Below, one piece after another: positions 1-5,316 of a DNA stretch of 6,086 nt; the first letter of the stretch is position 1, and each line of letters starts with the position of its first letter. This stretch comes from Bacteroidia bacterium. GTDB lineage: Bacteria; Bacteroidota; Bacteroidia; Bacteroidales; UBA12481. Where the stretch lies: the NCBI GenBank assembly GCA_026391235.1, contig JAPLDV010000768.1:1-6086 (forward strand), given 5' to 3'. The translations under genes were made by a program, and so were the position numbers. The notes beneath the pieces were generated by a model. It was given only the letters and a program-made list of their open reading frames with translations. It did not search any database and had not been told where the DNA came from.

Positions 1-1021
1 TATCGATATTTAAAGCTACTGGTATGCTCCATCCTGTTTTTTGCCTGTTTGACAAGGAAATCCCGGGCCCAATTGTTTTGCCCGTTGCATCATAGAGGCC
101 GTTTAAGAGCAACGTATTATTGTCGGGCGAAACATAACAAACACCATTCGGAGATTCATTATTCAGGGGAAACCCCATGTTCACCCGTTTGCTCCAGGTT
201 TTGTCGGGGTTTAAAGTTGAATACCAGATATCTTGTTTATAGTTGATTCCGATATTATTTGTATCGCCGTCAACACACAAATAGAGAGTCTGCCCGTCGG
301 CCGATATAATTGGCAAAAGCTCAGAGGCAGTTGAGTTAATATTTTCACCCAGGTTCTCTTTCTTGTACGACTTGAGCGAATCGTCCACGAGATGAATCGA
401 GTTCCATCCATTTTGTTTAATGACGAGATCATCAACCTGAATTTCCTGATCGCCTTCGGAAAAAAGGCCGATGCGGGTAATACATATATCAGGATATTCC
501 TTTCTCCAAACCTTTTGATCATTGATATAAAACTCAAACACATCACCGGCATTTCTCAGCTCCAGATCATTATACTCACCGGAAGCCCTCATGATTCCCG
601 CTTTTTTTTGTTTGGGCAAATAATCATTTAATTCTAAATTGATGCCTTTGGAGCAGGATACCCGGTAGTAGTCTCTGGGATACACCATTAAATAGTACCA
701 GGAGGATTTACCGGTAAACCGATCATCGACCAATACCATTCCAAAAGAGTTTTCGGTATCTCCATGATCGTATGTAATCCTGCATCTAATCGAGAAATCT
801 TTTAAAGGATCCAAAATCACTTCTCTGAGAACAGCTACCGCTTTTTCGCCTGGCTGTCCATGCAGGAGCAGTTTCCCATTTTTATATTCCTCAACAGCGG
901 AACTGTCAGTACTTACCCAGGCTTCATTTTTCATATCAAAAGTTTCTTCGTACAGCACTTCCTGGGCGAATGTGCATAACGATAAGAGAAAGAAGTACAA
1001 TAAAATACTAAGCTTTTTCAT
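1..1021 (-). CDS. Secreted lectin-like/PD40 beta-propeller protein, C-terminus cut by window edge
   Basis: This frame is open from an ATG at 1021 to the window edge, giving 340 residues without a stop. Residues 1-20 form a signal peptide (MKKLSILLYFFLLSLCTFAQ), so the product is exported. Residues ~22-203 resemble a concanavalin/LamG- or DUF1080-like beta-sandwich: it opens with a 'YEETFD' strand, contains FYINDQKVW and closes with IQVDDLVI, the usual ending of such domains. From ~230 on there are WD40-like PD40 propeller blades: 'ELLPIISADGQTLYL' (234-248) with 'DIWYSTL' (264-270), then 'NGVCYVSPDNNTLLLNG' (292-308) with 'GISLSNR' (320-326) and 'GWSIPVAL'. In Bacteroidetes, proteins of this layout often end in an OmpA-like peptidoglycan-binding domain; that part would lie outside the window, so this is inference. 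The start follows pruA by 51 bases on the same strand, with no terminator between them and no clear Shine-Dalgarno. Substrate and role are unknown. Confidence 0.85.
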   Translation of the reverse strand, partial: MKKLSILLYFFLLSLCTFAQEVLYEETFDMKNEAWVSTDSSAVEEYKNGKLLLHGQPGEKAVAVLREVILDPLKDFSIRCRITYDHGDTENSFGMVLVDDRFTGKSSWYYLMVYPRDYYRVSCSKGINLELNDYLPKQKKAGIMRASGEYNDLELRNAGDVFEFYINDQKVWRKEYPDICITRIGLFSEGDQEIQVDDLVIKQNGWNSIHLVDDSLKSYKKENLGENINSTASELLPIISADGQTLYLCVDGDTNNIGINYKQDIWYSTLNPDKTWSKRVNMGFPLNNESPNGVCYVSPDNNTLLLNGLYDATGKTIGPGISLSNRQKTGWSIPVALNID

Positions 1022-1062
1022 AACTAAACCTGGTTGGTCGATTTATTACTTTCACCTTCTAA

Positions 1063-1076
1063 TTATGCGTCTCTAC
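1063..1076. repeat. 14-bp dispersed repeat copy, overlaps pruA stop
   Basis: TTATGCGTCTCTAC here is identical to 4422-4435, the arm of a small palindrome between the sigma and anti-sigma genes. Read on the minus strand (GTAGAGACGCATAA), it supplies the TAG stop codon of pruA. This copy lacks the second arm, so it does not form a hairpin by itself. It looks like a fragment of a dispersed intergenic repeat. Confidence 0.5.
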
Positions 1077-2707
1077 GCCTGTTCGCCCGACAGAAACGGA
1101 TACGTGTGATCCACCGGCGGCAGAAAACATTCCTTGATCGTTCTGGGCGACACCCACCGCAGCAAATTCAGCATGCTGCCGGCCTTGTCGTTGGTTCCGG
1201 ATGCACGTGAACCGCCAAAGGGCTGACGGCCTACCACAGCTCCGGTCGGTTTGTCATTGATATAGAAATTCCCGGCGGTATTCACCAGACGTTTGCTTGC
1301 CTGATCTATTACATACCGGTCGGTGGCGAAAATGGCCCCGGTAAGTGCATAGGGTGAAGTATTGTCCACTAAATCAAGTGTTTCGTCGAACTTTTCATCC
1401 GGATATACATAGATGGTCAATACCGGACCGAACAACTCGGTATGCATCGTAACATAATCCGGATCCCGCGTCAGGATGACCGTGGGTTCAATGAAATAGC
1501 CGGTCCCCTTCGAGAAAGTTCCCCCCGCAATCACCTCAACAGCAGGATTATTCTTTGCATTAGTAATATATCCGGTCAGTTTGTCGAACGATCTTTCGTC
1601 GATCACGGCATTGATGAAATTGCCGAAATCCTCGGGACTGCCCATCTTGAACTGGCGCAAATCATCAAGTAAATGGCAAAGGACTCTCGGCCACAGGGAT
1701 TCCGCTATATAAGCACGCGAGGCTGCCGAGCATTTCTGGCCCTGGTACTCAAAGGCACCGCGTGAAAGGGCCGTGGCCACTTCGATCGGCCGGGCACTGG
1801 GGTGGGCGAGGATGTAATCTTTACCGCCGGTTTCCCCGACCAGCCGCGGAAAGGTCCTGTATTTCCTGATATTATTGCCGACCTGTGTCCACAATGATTG
1901 AAATACTTCGGTGGATCCGGTGAAATGGATCCCCGCCAGGGTGGGATGGCCCAGCGCCACATCCGCAGCTTCTTTTCCCGGTGCGAACACCATATTGATC
2001 ACACCATCCGGCAAACCGGCCGCCCTGAAAACATCCATCAGCACCCTGGCTGAATAGATCTGGGTCTGCGCAGGTTTCCAAACCACCACATTGCCCATCA
2101 GTGCGGGTGCCGTGGCAAGGTTGAGGGCTATCGAGGTAAAATTAAACGGACTGACAGCGTAGATAAATCCTTCCAATGGCCTTTGTTCCAGACGGTTCCA
2201 TGTGTACCGGTTGTTCTCCGGCTGTATGGAATAGATATCTGCCATGAACTGGACATTGAAGTTCAGGAAATCAATGGATTCGGAGGCGGCATCGATTTCG
2301 GCCTGATGAATATTTTTCGATTGTCCCAGCATGGTGGCCGCATTGATCTTGTAGCGGAACGGACCCGACAGCAGGCTGGCAGCTTTAAGAAATACGGATG
2401 CCCGTTGCTCCCAGGCTGTCTCCGACCATTGTCGCCTGGCGGCCAGTGCAGCATCAATGGCCATTTTCACATGCTCCCCTGTTCCCATGTGATACCGGGC
2501 AAGGACCGTCTGATGGTCATGCGGGGCCCGGATCTCTTCCAAATGTCCTGTTGTCACCTCCCTGCCACCGATGATCATGGGGATATCAGTCTTTTGTTCT
2601 TTCAGCAAACGTATCGTTTCAACCAGTTCGGCGCGGTCTGCCGATCCGGGTGCATAGGTTCTGACTTCTTCATTAACAGGCTTAGGAGGTGTGGATATGC
2701 TGATCAT
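1073..2707 (-). CDS. pruA: L-glutamate gamma-semialdehyde (1-pyrroline-5-carboxylate) dehydrogenase
   Basis: A 544-residue aldehyde dehydrogenase that oxidises glutamate-gamma-semialdehyde (hydrolysed P5C) to glutamate with NAD+, the second step of proline catabolism, in the cytoplasm. All key ALDH features are present: the SPFNF motif with oxyanion-hole Asn189, WKPA with cofactor-binding Lys211, FTGST 262-266, general base Glu292 in VGETGGK, catalytic Cys326 in GQKCSA, ELFGPVL 424-430, and the P5CDH-type anchor PFGGSRASGTND (496-507). Length, N-terminal extension and the GQKCSA/PFGGSRASGTND signatures fit the group 1 (eukaryotic ALDH4A1-like, TIGR01236-type) P5C dehydrogenases common in Bacteroidetes, rather than bifunctional PutA. 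There is no proline dehydrogenase domain, so that step must be encoded elsewhere. The ATG start gives a normal-length protein, and GAAAG lies just upstream in place of a strong ribosome site. The gene stands between a palindromic repeat and the PD40 gene, so it is probably its own unit or leads into the PD40 gene. Confidence 0.95.
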   Translation of the reverse strand: MISISTPPKPVNEEVRTYAPGSADRAELVETIRLLKEQKTDIPMIIGGREVTTGHLEEIRAPHDHQTVLARYHMGTGEHVKMAIDAALAARRQWSETAWEQRASVFLKAASLLSGPFRYKINAATMLGQSKNIHQAEIDAASESIDFLNFNVQFMADIYSIQPENNRYTWNRLEQRPLEGFIYAVSPFNFTSIALNLATAPALMGNVVVWKPAQTQIYSARVLMDVFRAAGLPDGVINMVFAPGKEAADVALGHPTLAGIHFTGSTEVFQSLWTQVGNNIRKYRTFPRLVGETGGKDYILAHPSARPIEVATALSRGAFEYQGQKCSAASRAYIAESLWPRVLCHLLDDLRQFKMGSPEDFGNFINAVIDERSFDKLTGYITNAKNNPAVEVIAGGTFSKGTGYFIEPTVILTRDPDYVTMHTELFGPVLTIYVYPDEKFDETLDLVDNTSPYALTGAIFATDRYVIDQASKRLVNTAGNFYINDKPTGAVVGRQPFGGSRASGTNDKAGSMLNLLRWVSPRTIKECFLPPVDHTYPFLSGEQA

Positions 2708-2785
2708 CTTTCAACTTTCAATTTGGAAAGGTATAACAGAATTCGTACTCTTTTGTTATAAATTTCCACACTTCCTTAAGTTTCT

Positions 2786-2877
2786 CTCTGCGGTTCTCTG
2801 CGAAAAAACTCTGAGAACTCTGCGGTAAAAAAGATTTAACCGCAGAGAACGCAAAGGTTTCGCAGAGAACCGCAGAG
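2786..2877. repeat. 92-bp imperfect palindrome (CTCTGCGGT-type repeat)
   Basis: The outer arms 2786-2805 and 2858-2877 are perfect 20-bp reverse complements (CTCTGCGGTTCTCTGCGAAA). Inside, CTCTGCGGT (2818-2826) pairs with ACCGCAGAG (2839-2847), with a mismatched stretch between the two stems. The 9-mer CTCTGCGGT therefore occurs twice in each orientation. The element fills the space between the terminator of the sigma operon and pruA and has no coding capacity of note. I recall similar CTCTGCG-rich repeats as frequent in environmental bacterial genomes. It could be a non-autonomous mobile element or REP-like unit, but no target-site duplication is evident. Confidence 0.75.
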
Positions 2878-2882
2878 AAGGT

Positions 2883-2921
2883 AAAAAAACCGGCTGCAAG
2901 GCAATGAAGCCCGGCAGCCGG
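2883..2921 (-). terminator. Intrinsic terminator of the sigma/beta-repeat operon
   Basis: On the minus strand CCGGCTGC pairs with GCAGCCGG (2914-2921 with 2890-2897), part of the 16-base loop can pair further (GGC/GCC), and seven T follow directly (2889-2883). It lies 28 bases after the TAG at 2949-2951, the end of the out-of-frame C-terminal part of the beta-repeat gene. This spacing supports 2949 as the original gene end. Confidence 0.85.
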
Positions 2922-2948
2922 CCTGGTGATATGTTTGTTTGGATTGGG

Positions 2949-3158
2949 CTATTTGATCCTGACAGATCCCATGTTGCAATCGATCTTAACAATTGAATTG
3001 CCGTTTCCGATAACTCCGCTTACTTTTTCCACTATCACTCCCGGTAAATCGTCCTCTTTTTCCTTCTTGATTTTCATCCCTTCGGGAACCTTGATGGATC
3101 CCATGTTCACTTCGGAATCCAGCTTATATCCTGCTTTCGGCGTTAAGTTCGCAACTGT
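2949..3158 (-). pseudogene. Out-of-frame C-terminal continuation of the beta-repeat protein
   Basis: After the stop of the main reading frame at 3124-3126, a frame shifted by one base is open from 3158 to a TAG at 2949-2951. Its product includes AGYKLDSEVNMGSIKVPEGM and ends in IVKIDCNMGSVRIK. The two NMGS strands (VNMGSIKV, CNMGSVRI) match the short alternating-strand style of the QFG repeats upstream, so this is clearly the missing end of the same protein. Joining the frames needs one base fewer (or two more) somewhere in 3127-3158, for example loss of one G in GCCGAAAGC, giving ...ELNAKAGYKLDS. The cause could be a real inactivating mutation, an assembly error or, less likely, programmed frameshifting. 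I see no convincing slippery site, although the rare codons AGG ATA precede the stop. Confidence 0.75.
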
Positions 3159-3840
3159 TTAGATCTGCTTTTAGTGAAACTGCGCTGCCTATGTCGACCT
3201 TGGTGAACTGGGCATCAACGGAAAGATTGCCGCATTCAGTGATCTTCAGTGCTTCGCAGTGCTGGATATCAATCTTGCCGTCTTTCATCGACCCGATGGT
3301 TGCTTCCCCGAACTGAATGTCGATCTTGTTTTCGGTCCCGCCCAGACTGACTGCATTCAGGTTGCCGAACTGGAGATCCGCGCTGAACGGCCCGGTAAGC
3401 GAACCGACTATCATGTCGCCGAATTGGTTATCGAGACCGAGTTTAATGTCTTTCGGGCATTTAACAGTATAATCGACCTTGAAAGACTGTTTTTCGCCTT
3501 TGCCGCCTTTGACGGTCATTTTACCATCCTCACCGAGCTTCGTTTTAGCGAATATTTTCCCTCCTTCTTCCTTGAATTCAATGTCAATTTTGTCCAGGAT
3601 TTTCTGAGCCTTTGAATCATCAGAGGCGGTTACCGCAACATTTACATCAATAACCACCTTGTTCTGATCCCATTCGGTTACCGTAATGTTCCCAAACTGG
3701 TTTTCAATTTTCAGTTCAGAGGATCCGGATGTGTTGTACTCCTTGTGGAACTCTTTCTTCACCGACTGGGCGTGAAGGGTAATGCCTGCTGCAAGAATGG
3801 CGGCGAGAAGCGGTGCTGTTTTAAAGTAGAGTGTTTTCAT
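3124..3840 (-). CDS. Exported DUF4097-type beta-repeat (putative adhesin/GIN-like) protein, frameshifted
   Basis: The main frame encodes 238 residues from the ATG at 3840. Residues 1-25 are a signal peptide with cleavage likely after LHAQ. The mature part is built of short beta strands with a recurring QFG motif: NQFGNITV (48-55), NQFGDMIVGSL (138-148), LQFGNLNAVSL (156-166) and IQFGEATIGSM (176-186), then HCEALKI and ECGNLSV. This is the pattern of DUF4097 / 'putative auto-transporter adhesin head GIN' beta-helical proteins of Bacteroidetes, whose biochemical role is not settled. An upstream ATG at 3849 adds only MLV before the signal peptide, so I prefer 3840. Its start lies inside the end of the preceding gene (20-base overlap), which suggests translational coupling. 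The frame ends early at 3124, and the rest of the domain continues in another frame to 2949. The product is therefore either truncated or misread through a sequence error. Confidence 0.8.
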   Translation of the reverse strand: MKTLYFKTAPLLAAILAAGITLHAQSVKKEFHKEYNTSGSSELKIENQFGNITVTEWDQNKVVIDVNVAVTASDDSKAQKILDKIDIEFKEEGGKIFAKTKLGEDGKMTVKGGKGEKQSFKVDYTVKCPKDIKLGLDNQFGDMIVGSLTGPFSADLQFGNLNAVSLGGTENKIDIQFGEATIGSMKDGKIDIQHCEALKITECGNLSVDAQFTKVDIGSAVSLKADLNSCELNAESRI

Positions 3841-4390
3841 GACTAACATTTTTAGAATTATTGGTTTGTTTGATTTGAGTTAACGTCTGTAAAAAGCTTT
3901 TCATCATCCCCAGTTTGGTCTGATAATAGGTGATCATGGCGTTCACGACGCGATCGTCACCCGGGTTGGTGCCAAGTTTCTGCTGGAGCTCGCGATGAAC
4001 GGAATCCATTTCAGCCAGTTCATCCGATATCATTTTTTTGATATTATCCTGAGCATCTGTTGATAGAGAATCCAATCCGACCGACAGGTCGTCGATCTGG
4101 CTGGTATAGTAATATTCGACCTTTTGCATCTGCGGATTTAAATCTCCGAGATTGAGGAGGGCGGGCTCGCGGTCGAAATACCGGTCGTAGATAAATATCG
4201 ATGAGGTAATCAGCAGCAGGCCGATTGCTGCAATGCTGCTGATGCGGGTGATCAGGCGCATCTTGTTGCGTCGCTGCATCTGCTTCAGCCTTTCACCGAA
4301 CCGTTCAAAATGCCCTTCCGGCGGCTCATTATTCATGAACATATCCTTGTTCTCCTTTATAAAATCTTCCAGTGTTTTCATTTTTTTCAT
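3821..4390 (-). CDS. Single-pass membrane protein, probable anti-sigma factor
   Basis: The 189-residue product has a charged cytoplasmic N-terminus (1-45) with a 'NEPPEGHFERFGERL' stretch (21-35), which is typical of short Bacteroidetes proteins encoded next to ECF sigma genes. One membrane helix follows at ~46-68 (ITRISSIAAIGLLLITSSIFIY), then a ~120-residue extracytoplasmic part. That part is helical and probably coiled-coil (86-175), with KVEYYYTSQIDDL and DELAEMDSVHRELQQKL. The zinc-type HxxxCxxC anti-sigma motif is absent, so the anti-sigma role rests on gene order (directly after the sigma gene), topology and the N-terminal motif. The likely job is to hold the sigma factor at the inner membrane until an envelope signal is sensed. 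A second ATG at 4381 (MKTLEDF) is an equally possible start. The gene overlaps the beta-repeat gene by 20 bases and follows the sigma gene after a 50-base gap that holds a palindrome. Confidence 0.75.
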   Translation of the reverse strand: MKKMKTLEDFIKENKDMFMNNEPPEGHFERFGERLKQMQRRNKMRLITRISSIAAIGLLLITSSIFIYDRYFDREPALLNLGDLNPQMQKVEYYYTSQIDDLSVGLDSLSTDAQDNIKKMISDELAEMDSVHRELQQKLGTNPGDDRVVNAMITYYQTKLGMMKSFLQTLTQIKQTNNSKNVSHENTLL

Positions 4391-4413
4391 TTTTTCAATT
4401 ATTCTTCTGTTTT

Positions 4414-4435
4414 AGACGCATTTATGCGTCTCTAC
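4414..4435. repeat. Small palindromic repeat between sigma and anti-sigma genes
   Basis: AGACGCAT and ATGCGTCT (4414-4431) form an 8-bp perfect stem with a TT loop. The right arm plus flank, 4422-4435, is identical to 1063-1076. No T run follows on the minus strand, so it is not an intrinsic terminator. It may act as a messenger-stability hairpin between the two genes, or be just a dispersed repeat. Confidence 0.65.
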
Positions 4436-4440
4436 AATGT

Positions 4441-4995
4441 TTATCCGGTCATCAACTGCAGAAGTTTTTGCTTGCCGCGCGAGAGTTGTGCCCTGCTTGT
4501 CGAAGGCGTGACTCCGAGTATTTGTCCGATTTCATCATGATCATATCCTTCGAAAAGGCTCAGGGAAAGGACCACGCGATATTTTTCAGGAAGTTTTTCC
4601 AATGCGCGGCGAACCTTTTCCACCTTTTCCTGTATGGTTCCTTCCTCAGGCTGGTAGTATGATTCCGATGGAATTTCATCGGAATAATCTGTTACCAGTT
4701 CCACCTGGGGTTTGCGTTTTCTCACAGCATCCAAAGAACGATTTACCACGATCCGCTTAAGCCAGCCGCCGAAGCTGATGTTCAGATCCACCGACCTGAT
4801 ATTTTTGAAGGCGACCAAAAATGCTTCCTGCATCACATCTTCAGCCTCCATAGTATCACCGATGATTCTAAGGCTCACATGGTACATCGGCTTGTAATAA
4901 AGCCGGTAGATCTTCATCTGAGCCCCGGAATCTCCCCTTTTGCAGGCATCGAGGAGATCTTTGTGCATCATGTTATGTTTGATCGCTGTTTCCAT
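4441..4995 (-). CDS. ECF-family RNA polymerase sigma-70 factor
   Basis: A 184-residue extracytoplasmic-function sigma factor, which directs RNA polymerase to the promoters of its regulon. Region 2 spans ~12-95, with DVMQEAF (53-59, core-binding helix) and FGGWLKRIVVNRSLDAVRKR (75-94, the -10-recognising and DNA-melting part). A linker with SDEIPSESYYQPEEGT follows. Region 4 spans 129-182, with LEKLPEKYRVVLSLSLFEGY and the helix-turn-helix DEIGQILGVTPSTSRAQLSRGK that reads the -35 element. I chose the ATG at 4995 (METAIKHN). The frame is open further upstream, but only to a TTG at 5034 lying in the terminator hairpin, and its translation would be a poly-T-encoded FFF stretch. ATGs at 4971 and 4968 (MMHKDLL) are alternatives that fit the usual family start better. 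The gene heads a likely operon with the membrane and beta-repeat genes, and may be autoregulated, as many ECF sigmas are. Confidence 0.92.
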   Translation of the reverse strand: METAIKHNMMHKDLLDACKRGDSGAQMKIYRLYYKPMYHVSLRIIGDTMEAEDVMQEAFLVAFKNIRSVDLNISFGGWLKRIVVNRSLDAVRKRKPQVELVTDYSDEIPSESYYQPEEGTIQEKVEKVRRALEKLPEKYRVVLSLSLFEGYDHDEIGQILGVTPSTSRAQLSRGKQKLLQLMTG

Positions 4996-5015
4996 ATTCA
5001 ACTTCAAGACGTCGT

Positions 5016-5057
5016 AAAAAAAAAAGTGCTGCAATTTTCAGAAAAAAAGTGCAGCAC
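5016..5057 (-). terminator. Intrinsic terminator (or attenuator) before the sigma gene
   Basis: On the minus strand GTGCTGCA (5057-5050) pairs perfectly with TGCAGCAC (5033-5026) across a 16-base loop, and ten T follow (5025-5016). It would end transcription of the upstream lipoprotein-thiS unit. It stops only 20 bases before the chosen sigma start, so a promoter for the sigma gene must either overlap it or lie upstream of it, which would make the hairpin part of the sigma leader. Confidence 0.8.
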
Positions 5058-5058
5058 C

Positions 5059-5082
5059 GATAGGTTGATAGGTTGATAGGTT
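5059..5082. repeat. Three tandem copies of GATAGGTT
   Basis: GATAGGTT occurs three times in perfect tandem (5059-5066, 5067-5074, 5075-5082), reading AACCTATC on the minus strand. It lies between the thiS stop and the hairpin in front of the sigma gene. It could be a simple-sequence tract or a site for a regulator of the sigma operon; the sequence alone does not decide. Confidence 0.7.
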
Positions 5083-5109
5083 TAAACTCATCAACTATTA
5101 AAGTATAAA

Positions 5110-5313
5110 TTACCCCCCGCTTATCAGGTGAATAATCTCCACAACATCGCCCTCATGAACTTCAGCCACATCATATTGCGGTTTTCGGATCAGCTGGCCG
5201 TTGATTTTTACCACAAGATTCGGGAATGAGAAGTTTTTTAATTTAAGGATATCACTGATAGTCAGCGATTCGCCCGGGAGTTCATCGGGATTATTGTTCA
5301 GCTGGATATTCAT
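5110..5313 (-). CDS. thiS: ThiS-type sulfur carrier protein
   Basis: This 67-residue protein has the length and shape of ThiS, the small ubiquitin-fold carrier that is adenylated and then thiocarboxylated on its C-terminal glycine to deliver sulfur for the thiazole ring of thiamin. The C-terminal half fits the family well: VVKINGQLIRKPQYDVAEV, then EGDVVEIIHLISGG ending in the required Gly-Gly. The N-terminal half has the expected MNIQLNNNP strand and the LTISDILKL helix. The start lies 3 bases after the stop of the upstream TPR/lipoprotein-like gene, so the two are probably co-transcribed. No other thiamin gene (thiG, thiC, thiE, thiF, thiH) is in the window, and a hairpin terminator follows, so it stands apart from the usual thi cluster as far as can be seen. 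A MoaD-like or other sulfur-carrier role is possible but less likely. Confidence 0.85.
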   Translation of the reverse strand: MNIQLNNNPDELPGESLTISDILKLKNFSFPNLVVKINGQLIRKPQYDVAEVHEGDVVEIIHLISGG

Positions 5314-5316
5314 TAG

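Noticed and set aside
2726..2733. TACCTTTC on the minus strand upstream of pruA as a Bacteroidetes -7 box (TAnnTTTG)
   Set aside because: It matches seven of eight positions but has no TTG/TTTG -33 element at the expected spacing, so the promoter call is not supported.
2183..2761. 192-residue open frame on the plus strand
   Set aside because: It is wholly antisense to pruA, whose product is full length with all catalytic motifs; the plus-strand translation is cysteine- and proline-rich without family features.
2926..3162. 78-residue plus-strand open frame at the end of the sigma operon
   Set aside because: It is the reverse complement of the out-of-frame C-terminal part of the beta-repeat protein and has no features of its own.
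3259..3615. 118-residue plus-strand open frame
   Set aside because: It lies antisense to the QFG-repeat gene and is an open-frame shadow of it.
4996..5034. N-terminal extension of the sigma factor from a TTG at 5034
   Set aside because: The start would lie inside the terminator hairpin, and the extra residues derive from the T run; the ATG at 4995 or 4971 fits the family.
5059..5082. CRISPR or iteron array
   Set aside because: The 8-bp units are contiguous, without spacers, and only three copies are present; no cas or replication gene is nearby.
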